Made by a program: the position numbers and the translations under genes. A stretch of DNA of 18,369 nucleotides, taken from contig URBB01000036.1 of the NCBI GenBank assembly GCA_900545835.1, positions 1 to 18,369 on the forward strand, written 5' to 3'. The stretch is from an uncultured Collinsella sp. Lineage in GTDB: Bacteria; Actinomycetota; Coriobacteriia; Coriobacteriales; Coriobacteriaceae. Shown one piece after another: positions 6,655 through 14,216 of this stretch (positions are counted from its first letter, which is position 1; every line of letters begins with the position of its first letter). The notes below the pieces were generated by a model, which saw only the letters and a program-made list of their open reading frames with translations, made no database searches and was not told the DNA's origin.

Positions 6655-7332
6655 CTAGTTCCTGGGCTTGCGCTCGGGATACTTAGCGGTGTAGCCCTCA
6701 ATATGCAGCGTCGAGGCGATAATCTCTTTAACCGTCTCGTCAGGCACATCGGGGTGCGTACGGATATACATCAAAAGTCCCATGATGAGGGTGTAGAACG
6801 TCTCGTAGACATGGTCGATGCGCAGGTCGTGATGGGCGACAAAGTCCACCACGGTGGTGTCGCAAATGTAGCGCGCAACGCGCTGGACCACGTTGTGCAG
6901 AAAGCCGCCAAAGAGCGCGCCACTGTTCGAGGTGAGCGTGCCGGGCAGTTCGCGCCCGTTCACAACCAAGCGCTTAAAAAGCGGGGCGACGCTGTCGAGC
7001 GCACCCTCGATGTCGCCCACGGTGCGGCTGGCGTTCCATTGCTCGAGCTCGTCGATAAAGCCATCGATTGCCTCGTCCATGACGGCGGCCACGGCGGCGT
7101 CCATGTCGGCAAAGTAGTGGTAGAACAGCGAGCGCGTACAGCCGGCTTGTTTGGTTACGGCCGAAACCGAAAGATGGGACACACCCAGCTCGGAGCTTAC
7201 GGCACGCACGGCCGCTAGGATCTCGCGACGGCGCTCGTCACCCGTCAGGCGCTTGGCGGCGCCGTCGGGCACCGAGGCATCGGCCCCGGGGGCGGCATCG
7301 ACTACGGTGGTATCTGCGCAAACGTCGCTCAT
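6655..7332 (-). CDS. TetR/AcrR-family transcriptional regulator
   Basis: A one-domain DNA-binding repressor with ligand-binding C-terminal part, 225 aa. The helix-turn-helix lies at about residues 55-78 (VSAVTKQAGC followed by TRSLFYHYFADMDA), the typical TetR recognition region; the rest is the helical effector and dimer domain. The first 28 residues are an Ala/Asp-rich extension before the fold. The ATG at 7332 is chosen because AAAGGCGG lies 7 nt upstream; an in-frame ATG at 7350 would overlap that site. It is divergent from the 925-aa oxidoreductase and upstream of the DUF5692 gene. The shared gap carries two matching palindromes, so it likely represses both directions, including itself. 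The ligand is unknown. Confidence 0.92.
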   Translation of the reverse strand: MSDVCADTTVVDAAPGADASVPDGAAKRLTGDERRREILAAVRAVSSELGVSHLSVSAVTKQAGCTRSLFYHYFADMDAAVAAVMDEAIDGFIDELEQWNASRTVGDIEGALDSVAPLFKRLVVNGRELPGTLTSNSGALFGGFLHNVVQRVARYICDTTVVDFVAHHDLRIDHVYETFYTLIMGLLMYIRTHPDVPDETVKEIIASTLHIEGYTAKYPERKPRN

Positions 7333-7391
7333 GTTTTTGCCGCCTTTCATCCGTTTCTGCCCAACCGTTCGCCTAACAGTCTTGAATATTG

Positions 7392-7429
7392 TTGACGGTT
7401 CGTCAATACTATTTTTGACACAATGTCAA
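7392..7429. promoter_or_regulatory. Twin palindromic operators, TTGAC-N5-GTCAA
   Basis: Two perfect palindromes, TTGACGGTTCGTCAA (7392-7406) and TTGACACAATGTCAA (7415-7429), are centred 23 bp apart in the gap between the TetR gene and the divergent oxidoreductase. Size and symmetry suit TetR dimers. A possible plus-strand -10 TACTAT (7407-7412) lies between them, with TTGAAT (7382-7387) as a -35 at a long 19-bp spacing. The halves TTGACA and TTGACG also offer -35 elements on either strand. Bound repressor would cover all of these. Confidence 0.75.
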
Positions 7430-7523
7430 CAATGGTGGGTGAACGGCATGGGGGCATGCCCAGCCTGCAAAAAAAAGAGGGGCGCCGCGGTCTCGCCAGG
7501 CTGCGGCAAGAGAAGGGACAACC

Positions 7524-10301
7524 ATGATTCTCAACGGACCGGGAATTAGCTACACCGAGCCCGATATCGGCGCCGAGTTTGTGCCGCCACTGCCGGAGCA
7601 CCCGCGCGAGGCCATCGTCAAGCTGTGCGAGCACTGCACCAACCGCCTGCTGCATCGCGACGAGCTGCTGGGCTACGAGTACTGGTCGTTTGCCGAGGCC
7701 GCGACCGACGAGCAGGCCGAAGTGCTCTGCAAGATGAAGATGCGCCGTCCCTACACGCTGCCCGAGATGGTCAAGATCACCGGCATGCCCGAGGCAGATA
7801 TCGAAAAGATGCTCGACGACATGAGCTACACGGGCCTGCTCGAGTACAACTGGGAAAACCCCGAGCGCGCCAAGCAGTGGGTGCTGCCCATGCTGGTGCC
7901 CGGTTCGGCTGAGTTCCTCAACATGCGCGTGAGCCAGCTCGAGGAGCACCCGGTCTATGCCAAGTTCTTTGAGCAGGCGTCCAAGGGCCCGCTGTCCAAG
8001 GCGACGCCGATGGTGCCGCCCGGAGGTGCCGGCATCGGCATGCACGTCATTCCCGTCGAGAAGGCCATCGATGCCTCGAGCACCTCGGTGCCGATCGAGC
8101 ATATCGAGCATTGGCTCGACAAATACGATGGCAAATATGCCGCCAGCACCTGCAGCTGCCGCGCGAGCCGTCGTGTGATGGGCGAGGGCTGCGCCGACGA
8201 CCCGGCTGACTGGTGCATCGCCGTGGGCGACATGGCCGACTACGTGGTCGAGACCGACCGCGGCCATTACGTGACCCGCGAGGAGGTCTACGACATTCTG
8301 CGCCAGGCCGAGGACAACGGCTTTGTGCATCAGATCACCAATATCGATGGCGAGAACAAGATCTTCGCCATCTGCAACTGCAACGTTAACGTGTGCTACG
8401 CCCTGCGCACCAGCCAGCTGTTCAACACGCCCAACCTGTCGCGCTCTGCCTATGTCGCCAAGGTCGAGAAGGACAAGTGCGTGGCCTGCGGTCGCTGCGT
8501 AGAGGTGTGCCCGGCCGGCGCCGCCAAGCTGGGCCAGAAGCTCTGCAGCAAAAAAGCCGGCGGACAGGTGCCCGAGTATCCGCGCCAGGAGCTGCCCGAC
8601 GCCACCAAGTGGGACCACACCAAGTGGTCGCCCAATTACCGCAACGACAACCGCATCGAGACGCATGAGTCCGGCACCGCACCCTGCAAGTCGGCCTGCC
8701 CCGCGCACGTTGCCGTTCAGGGCTATTTGAAGCTCGCGGCTCAGGGTCGCTATGACGAGGCGCTGGCGCTCATCAAGCGCGAGAACCCGCTGCCCGCTAT
8801 CTGCGGCCGCGTGTGCAACCGCCGCTGCGAGGACGCCTGCACCCGTGGTCGCGTGGACGCCGCCGTGGCTATCGACGAGGTCAAGAAGTTTATCGCCCAG
8901 CGCGATCTTGATGCCGCGACCCGCTATGTCCCACCTGTGGTGACCCCGACGCGTGCCGGCGGCTTCGACCAGAAGATCGCCATTATCGGCTCCGGCCCGG
9001 CCGGTCTGTCCTGCGCCTTTTATCTTGCCGAGAAGGGCTACAAGCCCGTCGTGTTCGAGAAGAATGAGCGCCCGGGTGGCATGCTCACCTACGGCATTCC
9101 CAGCTTTAAGCTGCTGAAGGATGTTATCGAGGCCGAGGTCGAGGCCATTCGCCTGATGGGTGCCGAGTTCCGCTATGGCGTTGAGGTTGGTCGCGATGTG
9201 ACGCTCGACGAGCTGCGCGAGCAGGGCTTTAAGGCCTTCTATGTGGCCATTGGCTGCCAGGGCGGCCGCCTTGCCGGTATTCCGGGCGAGGATGCCGAGG
9301 ACGTGACCGTGGCCGTCGACTTTTTGCGCGAGGTCAACAGCGGCAAGATCGATGCGCTGCCCGGCCGCACCATCGTGGTGGGCGGTGGCAACGTGGCGAT
9401 CGATGTTGCCCGCAACGCCTGCCGTCTGGGATCCGAGCACGTTGAGATGTTCTGCCTGGAGAGCGAGGCCCAGATGCCCGCCAGCGATGAGGAGCGTCGC
9501 GAGGCCATTGAGGACGGCGCGCACATCAGCTGCGGTTGGGGCCCCAAGGAGGTCCATCTGGACAATGCCGGCCGTGTGTGCGGCATTACCTTCAAGCGCT
9601 GCACGCGTGTCTTCGACGATGAGGGTCGTTTTGCGCCCGAGTACGACGAGAGCGACCTGCGTCGCGTGGACGCCGACCGCGTGGTCATGTCCATCGGTCA
9701 GTCCATCGTGTGGGGCGACCTGTTGGCCGGCTCCAAGGTCGAGCTCGGCCGTGGCCAGGGTGCCCTTGCCGATCCCCAGACCTATCAGACCGCCGAGCCC
9801 GACATCTTTGTGGGCGGTGACGTCTACACCGGCCCCAGTTTTGCCATCGATGCCATCGCCGCCGGTCACGAGGCCGCCGTGTCCATCCATCGCTTTGTGC
9901 AGCCGGGTTCCACGCTCACCATCGGCCGCAACCAGCGCCGCTACACCGCGCTCGACCGCGACGATGTCGTGATCGAGAGCTACGACAACGCGAGCCGCGA
10001 GGTGGCGCATGTCGACCGCGAGCGCGAGAAGGCCGCGCCGTTTAGCGAGTACGTCGAGACCTTCACCGAGGAGCAGGTGCGCGCCGAGACCGCCCGCTGC
10101 CTGGGCTGCGGTGCCTCGATCGTCGACCCCAACAAGTGCATCGGCTGCGGTCTGTGCACCACCAAGTGCGCGTTCGATGCCATCCACCTGGATCGAGATC
10201 GCCCCGAGTGCTCCACGATGGTCAAATACGAGCAAAAGCTCCCGAGCCTTGGCAAGTATGCTTTAAAGCGTGCAATCAAAATCAAGTTCGGTCGCAAGTA
10301 A
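7524..10301 (+). CDS. Multidomain Fe-S/FAD/NAD(P) oxidoreductase, GltD-like
   Basis: A 925-aa cytoplasmic electron-transfer enzyme. Residues 1-300 hold a winged-helix-like stretch (about 75-110) and a cysteine-rich region: C35/C38, C210/C212, C223, C231, C284/C286/C291. A ferredoxin motif CxxCxxCxxxC follows at 319-329. The GltD-like unit has the N-terminal Cys set (388, 392, 427, 431, 435, 439) for Fe-S clusters, an FAD-binding GSGPAG at 489-494, an NAD(P) site GGGNVAID at 620-627 and a second FAD motif near GGDVYTG (764-770). A C-terminal ferredoxin motif lies at C872-C882, preceded by CLGC (859-862). This resembles NADPH:acceptor modules such as the glutamate synthase small subunit and NfnB, with extra clusters at both ends. 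The ATG at 7524 has AGAAGGG 6 nt upstream. The electron acceptor or substrate is unknown; no glutamate synthase large subunit is present. Confidence 0.9.
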   Translation: MILNGPGISYTEPDIGAEFVPPLPEHPREAIVKLCEHCTNRLLHRDELLGYEYWSFAEAATDEQAEVLCKMKMRRPYTLPEMVKITGMPEADIEKMLDDMSYTGLLEYNWENPERAKQWVLPMLVPGSAEFLNMRVSQLEEHPVYAKFFEQASKGPLSKATPMVPPGGAGIGMHVIPVEKAIDASSTSVPIEHIEHWLDKYDGKYAASTCSCRASRRVMGEGCADDPADWCIAVGDMADYVVETDRGHYVTREEVYDILRQAEDNGFVHQITNIDGENKIFAICNCNVNVCYALRTSQLFNTPNLSRSAYVAKVEKDKCVACGRCVEVCPAGAAKLGQKLCSKKAGGQVPEYPRQELPDATKWDHTKWSPNYRNDNRIETHESGTAPCKSACPAHVAVQGYLKLAAQGRYDEALALIKRENPLPAICGRVCNRRCEDACTRGRVDAAVAIDEVKKFIAQRDLDAATRYVPPVVTPTRAGGFDQKIAIIGSGPAGLSCAFYLAEKGYKPVVFEKNERPGGMLTYGIPSFKLLKDVIEAEVEAIRLMGAEFRYGVEVGRDVTLDELREQGFKAFYVAIGCQGGRLAGIPGEDAEDVTVAVDFLREVNSGKIDALPGRTIVVGGGNVAIDVARNACRLGSEHVEMFCLESEAQMPASDEERREAIEDGAHISCGWGPKEVHLDNAGRVCGITFKRCTRVFDDEGRFAPEYDESDLRRVDADRVVMSIGQSIVWGDLLAGSKVELGRGQGALADPQTYQTAEPDIFVGGDVYTGPSFAIDAIAAGHEAAVSIHRFVQPGSTLTIGRNQRRYTALDRDDVVIESYDNASREVAHVDREREKAAPFSEYVETFTEEQVRAETARCLGCGASIVDPNKCIGCGLCTTKCAFDAIHLDRDRPECSTMVKYEQKLPSLGKYALKRAIKIKFGRK

Positions 10302-10308
10302 TGAGGTT

Positions 10309-10330
10309 CCGCCGTTCTAACGAACGGCGG
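10309..10330 (+). terminator. Hairpin after oxidoreductase gene
   Basis: CCGCCGTTC (10309-10317) and GAACGGCGG (10322-10330) form a perfect 9-bp stem with loop TAAC, 7 bases after the stop. It lacks a U-tract, so termination may be partial and some reading into hypA is possible. The rest of the 197-base gap up to hypA shows no gene. Confidence 0.5.
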
Positions 10331-10498
10331 CACTGCCGACGCTGCGCGGCGCCCAAGCACCCCATCTTGCCCCTCAACTTCGGCGCCGCGGGCAAAAGCC
10401 CAGCGGACGCCTTGTTTCGGGGCAACCTGGGGCACCTGGATCGCCGCTCGCTGACGTTTGGCTGACATCGCATCAACCGTTGTTGAAAGGTTTCTACC

Positions 10499-10927
10499 TT
10501 GCATGAATTGGGAATCGTTTACCACATCATTCGCGATGTCGAGAATGTGGCGCGCGCTCATGGCGTGCGTCGCGTTTCGAGCGTGACGTTGCTACTGGGC
10601 GAGGTCTCGGGCGTCGTTCCCGACTTGCTGCTCGACGCTTGGCGCTGGGCGGCAGATAAAAAGCCTATCACGCAGGGCGCGGAGCTTGTCGTGGAGCCTG
10701 TCGAGGCCGTGACGCATTGCGAGGCGTGCGGCCGCGACTATGCGACAGTCGAGCACGGCAAGACCTGCCCCCATTGCGGCAGTGGCGAAACATACCTGCT
10801 GCAGGGCCAGGAGGTCATGATCAAGCAGATTGAGACCCCCGACGAGGATCCGGCAGACGCTGCCCCCGCCAGTCCTTCCGACGCTCCCGACGCCGTCGAC
10901 GCCGCAAACCCCCTCCGCATCGCCTAG
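10499..10927 (+). CDS. hypA: HypA, hydrogenase nickel chaperone
   Basis: HypA delivers nickel to [NiFe]-hydrogenase precursors (and urease in some species) together with HypB. The 142-aa product has the invariant MHE start with nickel ligand His2, a LGEVSGV segment, and the zinc site CxxC-x12-CxxC (C74, C77, C90, C93). Because the nickel ligand must be residue 2, the start is TTG at 10499, with TGAAAGG 8 nt upstream. The normal fold ends near residue 112. The remaining 30 residues are an acidic Asp/Ala/Pro tail that standard HypA lacks. No hypB, hypC-F or hydrogenase genes are in the window, so it is separated from its usual partners here. Confidence 0.94.
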   Translation: MHELGIVYHIIRDVENVARAHGVRRVSSVTLLLGEVSGVVPDLLLDAWRWAADKKPITQGAELVVEPVEAVTHCEACGRDYATVEHGKTCPHCGSGETYLLQGQEVMIKQIETPDEDPADAAPASPSDAPDAVDAANPLRIA

Positions 10928-10937
10928 GATTCCCTAT

Positions 10938-11009
10938 AAGTTGCGGTGAAATAGTTCCTCAATCCAGCCTTCTGGCTCTTAAACAAGAACTATTCCACCG
11001 CAACTTTTT
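10938..11009 (+). terminator. Long palindromic repeat acting as hypA terminator
   Basis: A 20-bp arm starting AAGTTGCGGTG (10938-10957) and its inverted copy (10987-11006) differ at one base. The 29-base centre holds a small hairpin AGCC-TTCT-GGCT. Five T follow at 11005-11009, so it can end hypA transcription. Part of the arm, TTCCACCGCAACTT, recurs at 14848-14861, which suggests a dispersed repeat family rather than a dedicated terminator. Confidence 0.7.
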
Positions 11010-11056
11010 CGAGTGGTTTCGTAAACCATAAGTCACGAAATTAGTCAAGCCATGTC

Positions 11057-11234
11057 CGTTTAAACAAAATAGTGGCAGTACGAGCGCATTCGCACTTGTT
11101 TAAAACCGATATTAATGAACAGCATGCTTGTGTCTGTAAAATACATGGCTCGATGAGCGACGATTTGGCGGGTAATGAGTCGAAAAACAGCAACGTAATC
11201 AATTTGTAACAAACTTGGACGTTTAAACAAATAA
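11057..11234. promoter_or_regulatory. Three TTTAAACAA motifs upstream of PTS operon
   Basis: CGTTTAAACAAAATA (11057-11071) and CGTTTAAACAAATAA (11220-11234) are near-identical. A third, inverted copy TTGTTTAAAA is at 11096-11105. All lie in the 405-base gap before the PTS genes, which is much richer in A+T than its surroundings. They are candidate binding sites for a regulator not encoded in the window. Nothing coding is seen in this gap. Confidence 0.4.
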
Positions 11235-11256
11235 TCCAACCTTTTGCGAATTTAGC

Positions 11257-11262
11257 TATAAT
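11257..11262 (+). promoter_or_regulatory. Candidate -10 of the PTS operon
   Basis: A perfect TATAAT at 11257-11262 lies about 70 bases before the first PTS gene. No good -35 stands at 16-18 bp upstream, and no sigma-54 type -24/-12 pair is seen, so the promoter may need an activator. The third TTTAAACAA motif ends 22 bases upstream, a suitable place for one. Confidence 0.5.
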
Positions 11263-11332
11263 TCCACAAACCAAACAGCTATACTCCTTTAATGTCGTGT
11301 AGGAATTACGTAGACAAAAAGGAGGTTATGTG

Positions 11333-12322
11333 ATGGTAAGTATTGTTCTTGCTAGCCACGGGGACTTGGCAGCTGGAATCAAGCAGACGGGCTCGATGGT
11401 CTTTGGCGATCAGCCGTCTGTTGCCGTGGTCTCGCTCGAGCCGAGCATGGGCCCCGACGACTTCCGTGCCAAGGTCGAGGAAGCAATCGCTTCCTTCGAG
11501 GACCAGGAACAGGTGCTCTTCCTCGTTGATCTGTGGGGCGGCACGCCGTTCAACCAGATCAGCGGGCTCATCGAGGGCCACGATTCCTGGGCTATCGTCA
11601 CCGGTGTCAACCTGCCTATGCTCATCGAGGCATATTCGCAGCGCTTTGACGCAAAGAACACTGCACATGCGATCGCAAAACATCTCGTGACTGAGGCTAA
11701 GGCTGGCGTGCGCGTCAAGCCCGAGTCTCTGGAGCCCGAGGAGAAGAAGCCGGCTGCGGCCGCCGCTGCTCCTGCAGGCGCCATCCCTCCGGGAACGGTC
11801 ATCGGCGACGGGCACATCAAGATTGCCCACGTCCGTATCGACACCCGTCTGCTGCATGGTCAGGTGGCCACCACGTGGACCAAGCAGATCAACCCCAACC
11901 GCATCATCGTGGTTTCCGACGGCGTTGCTCACGACGAGCTCCGCAAGACCATGATCGAGCAGGCTGCCCCTCCGGGAGTCCATGCCAACGTCGTGCCCAT
12001 CAAGAAGATGGCCGAGGTCGTCAAGGACACGCGCTTTGGTGACACCAAGGCCATGCTGCTCTTTGAGAACCCGCAGGATCTGCTCAAGGCCATCGAGGCC
12101 GGCGTCGACATCAAGGAAGTCAACATCGGTTCCATGGCTCACTCCAAGGGCAAGGTCGTCGTCACCAACGCCGTCGCCATGGGCGATGACGACGTCAAGA
12201 CTCTCGAGGCCCTCAAGGCCAAGGGCGTCAAGTTCGAGGTCCGCAAGGTTCCTTCGGATTCCTCCGAGGATCTCGACGCCATGTTGAAGAAAGCTAAGGC
12301 CGAACTGGCCGCTCAAGCATAG
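11333..12322 (+). CDS. manX: PTS mannose-family IIAB component
   Basis: A fused IIA-IIB protein, 329 aa, of the mannose/fructose/sorbose PTS. IIA takes phosphate from HPr on His9 (motif VLASHGDLA) and passes it to His175 of IIB (motif RIDTRLLHGQV), which phosphorylates the incoming sugar. IIA spans about 1-120 with VDLWGGTPFN at 66-75. An Ala/Pro/Glu-rich linker (about 125-157) leads to IIB (160-329). The ATG at 11333 is preferred over GTG at 11330 because AAAGGAGG lies 8 nt upstream and the protein then begins MVSIVLASHG as in the family. First gene of the operon, 18 bases before the IIC gene. The sugar cannot be told from sequence. Confidence 0.95.
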   Translation: MVSIVLASHGDLAAGIKQTGSMVFGDQPSVAVVSLEPSMGPDDFRAKVEEAIASFEDQEQVLFLVDLWGGTPFNQISGLIEGHDSWAIVTGVNLPMLIEAYSQRFDAKNTAHAIAKHLVTEAKAGVRVKPESLEPEEKKPAAAAAAPAGAIPPGTVIGDGHIKIAHVRIDTRLLHGQVATTWTKQINPNRIIVVSDGVAHDELRKTMIEQAAPPGVHANVVPIKKMAEVVKDTRFGDTKAMLLFENPQDLLKAIEAGVDIKEVNIGSMAHSKGKVVVTNAVAMGDDDVKTLEALKAKGVKFEVRKVPSDSSEDLDAMLKKAKAELAAQA

Positions 12323-12340
12323 TAAAGGAGGGTCCGATAC

Positions 12341-13159
12341 ATGTCTGCAATCACTATTCTGCTTGTTGCGATTGTCGCGTTGCTTGCCGGTATGGAAGGC
12401 ATTCTGGATGAGTTCCAGTTCCATCAGCCGCTCGTGGCATGCACGCTTATCGGTCTCGTAACCGGTCACCTTCAGGAGGGCATCCTCCTGGGCGGTTCGC
12501 TCCAGATGATGGCCCTTGGCTGGGCTAACGTTGGCGCCGCTGTCGCGCCTGACGCCGCTCTGGCCTCGGTCGCTTCTTCGATCATCATGGTGCTCGCCCT
12601 CAACGGTGGCGCCACCGACTCGGCCAAGGCCGTTACCGCCGCCATCGCCGTCGCCGTCCCGCTGTCGGTCGCTGGTCTGTTCCTGACCATGATCTGCCGT
12701 ACCCTGGCTACCGCTATCGCTCACGCCATGGACGGTTGCGCCGAGAAGGGCGACTTCTCCGGCATCGAGCGCTGGCAGTACGCTGCTATCCTCATGCAGG
12801 GCCTTCGTATCGCCATCCCGGCAGTACTTCTGTGCATCATCCCGGCCGAGGCTGTTACCAACGCGCTTAACGCTATGCCCGACTGGCTGTCCGGCGGTAT
12901 GGCTGTCGGCGGCGGCATGGTCGCTTCCGTCGGTTACGCCATGGTCATCAACATGATGGCCACCAAGGAGACCTGGCCGTTCTTCATCCTCGGCTTTGTC
13001 CTTGCTGCCATCCCTCAGCTCACGCTGATCGCCCTTGGCCTCATCGGCATCTCCCTTGCCCTCATCTACCTTGGCCTTAAGGATCTGGCCAAGCAGGGTG
13101 GCGGCATGGGCGGCGGCTCCGGTGACCCGCTCGGCGACATTCTGAACGATTACGAGTAG
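12341..13159 (+). CDS. manY: PTS mannose-family IIC component
   Basis: A membrane permease subunit of 272 aa that forms the sugar channel with IID. It consists of several hydrophobic segments separated by short loops. The family signature GGSLQMMALGWANVGAAVAPD (residues 51-71) is present in the N-terminal third. The tail is Gly-rich (KQGGGMGGGSGDPLGD) and slightly extended. The ATG at 12341 has AAAGGAGGG 8 nt upstream. It is the second gene of the PTS operon; its stop overlaps the Shine-Dalgarno of the next gene, so the two are translationally close. Confidence 0.95.
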   Translation: MSAITILLVAIVALLAGMEGILDEFQFHQPLVACTLIGLVTGHLQEGILLGGSLQMMALGWANVGAAVAPDAALASVASSIIMVLALNGGATDSAKAVTAAIAVAVPLSVAGLFLTMICRTLATAIAHAMDGCAEKGDFSGIERWQYAAILMQGLRIAIPAVLLCIIPAEAVTNALNAMPDWLSGGMAVGGGMVASVGYAMVINMMATKETWPFFILGFVLAAIPQLTLIALGLIGISLALIYLGLKDLAKQGGGMGGGSGDPLGDILNDYE

Positions 13160-13175
13160 GAGGGGAGTGATACAT

Positions 13176-14096
13176 ATGGCAGAGAACAAGATTCAGCTCA
13201 CCAAGGCTGACCGCAAGAAGGTTTGCTTCCGTCATCAGTTCCTTCAGGGCTCGTGGAACTACGAGCGTATGCAGAACGGCGGCTGGTGCTTCGCAATGAT
13301 CCCTGCGATCAAGAAGCTCTACACCAGCAAGGATGACCAGATTGCCGCTCTTAAGCGCCACCTGGAGTTCTATAACACCCACCCCTATGTTTCCGCCCCC
13401 GTCATTGGCGTCACCCTCGCTCTCGAGGAGGAGCGCGCCAACGGTGCTCCGATTGACGACGTCGCCATTCAGGGCGTCAAGGTCGGTATGATGGGCCCGC
13501 TCGCCGGCGTCGGCGACCCCGCCTTCTGGTTCACCCTTCGCCCGATTCTGGGCGCTCTGGGCGCTTCCCTGGCCCTGTCCGGCAGCATCGCCGGTCCGCT
13601 GCTGTTCTTCTTCGCGTGGAACATCATCCGTTACGCCTTCCTGTGGTACACGCAGGAGTTTGGCTACAAGGTCGGCTCCTCCATCGCCAAGGACCTCTCC
13701 GGCGGTCTGATGGGCAAGGTCACCGAGGGCGCTTCCATCCTGGGTATGTTCATCATCGGCGCCCTGGTCGAGCGCTGGGTGTCCATCTCCTTCACCCCGG
13801 TCGTCTCCAAGGTCACGCAGTCTGCTGGCGCCTTTATCGACTGGGCTAACCTGCCCTCCGGTTCTGAGGGTGTCAAGGAAGCACTGACGATGTATAACTC
13901 CATCGGTGCTAACGCCCTTGATCAGGTGAAGGTCACTACGCTTCAGGCCAACCTCGATCAGCTTATCCCCGGCCTTGCCGCCGTGTGCCTGACCCTGCTG
14001 GTCTGCAAGCTCCTCAAGAAGAAGGTCAGCCCGATCGTCATCATCCTGGCTCTCTTCGCCATCGGCATCATCGGTCGCGTCTGCGGCTTCATGTAA
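13176..14096 (+). CDS. manZ: PTS mannose-family IID component
   Basis: A 306-aa partner of IIC in the mannose-family permease. An amphipathic N-terminal half contains the family strings FLQGSWNYERMQNGGWCFAM and GVTLALEEERANG, followed by GVKVGMMGPLAGVGDPAFW. Hydrophobic segments lie at about 130-160, 185-205 and 265-305. The start is ATG at 13176: AGGAGGGG at 13158-13165 is 10 nt away, whereas the in-frame GTG at 13167 would nearly touch that site. It is the last of the three permease genes and is followed by a hairpin terminator. Confidence 0.95.
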   Translation: MAENKIQLTKADRKKVCFRHQFLQGSWNYERMQNGGWCFAMIPAIKKLYTSKDDQIAALKRHLEFYNTHPYVSAPVIGVTLALEEERANGAPIDDVAIQGVKVGMMGPLAGVGDPAFWFTLRPILGALGASLALSGSIAGPLLFFFAWNIIRYAFLWYTQEFGYKVGSSIAKDLSGGLMGKVTEGASILGMFIIGALVERWVSISFTPVVSKVTQSAGAFIDWANLPSGSEGVKEALTMYNSIGANALDQVKVTTLQANLDQLIPGLAAVCLTLLVCKLLKKKVSPIVIILALFAIGIIGRVCGFM

Positions 14097-14146
14097 GCAC
14101 GTTTCGGATTAAGACCGATAATTGCTAGGCAAGGGCTTTTGAGCCA

Positions 14147-14176
14147 TTGAAACGGACCGCACCCGGTGGGTACACT
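14147..14176 (+). promoter_or_regulatory. Promoter of DUF956 gene
   Basis: TTGAAA (14147-14152), an 18-bp spacer and TACACT (14171-14176) form a good sigma-70-type promoter about 40 bases before the DUF956 start. The -10 lies in the loop of the operon terminator at 14153-14188. Confidence 0.6.
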
Positions 14177-14199
14177 GGATGCGGTCCGATTGTTTTATT
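14153..14199 (+). terminator. Terminator of the PTS genes
   Basis: CGGACCGCA (14153-14161) and TGCGGTCCG (14180-14188) form a perfect 9-bp stem with an 18-base loop, which can pair further through CCC/GGG. A T-rich tract ATTGTTTTATTT follows. It separates manZ from the DUF956 gene and overlaps that gene's promoter. Confidence 0.7.
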
Positions 14200-14216
14200 T
14201 GGAGGGCGAGGCGCGC

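Noticed and set aside
7347..10235. 962-aa minus-strand ORF
   Set aside because: Antisense to the oxidoreductase, whose cysteine, FAD and NAD(P) motifs prove the plus frame.
11041..11274. 77-aa minus-strand ORF before the PTS operon
   Set aside because: Lies across the operon's regulatory motifs and -10, has no Shine-Dalgarno and no recognisable domain.
11306..13189. 627-aa minus-strand ORF
   Set aside because: Antisense across two PTS genes; no motif or start signal.
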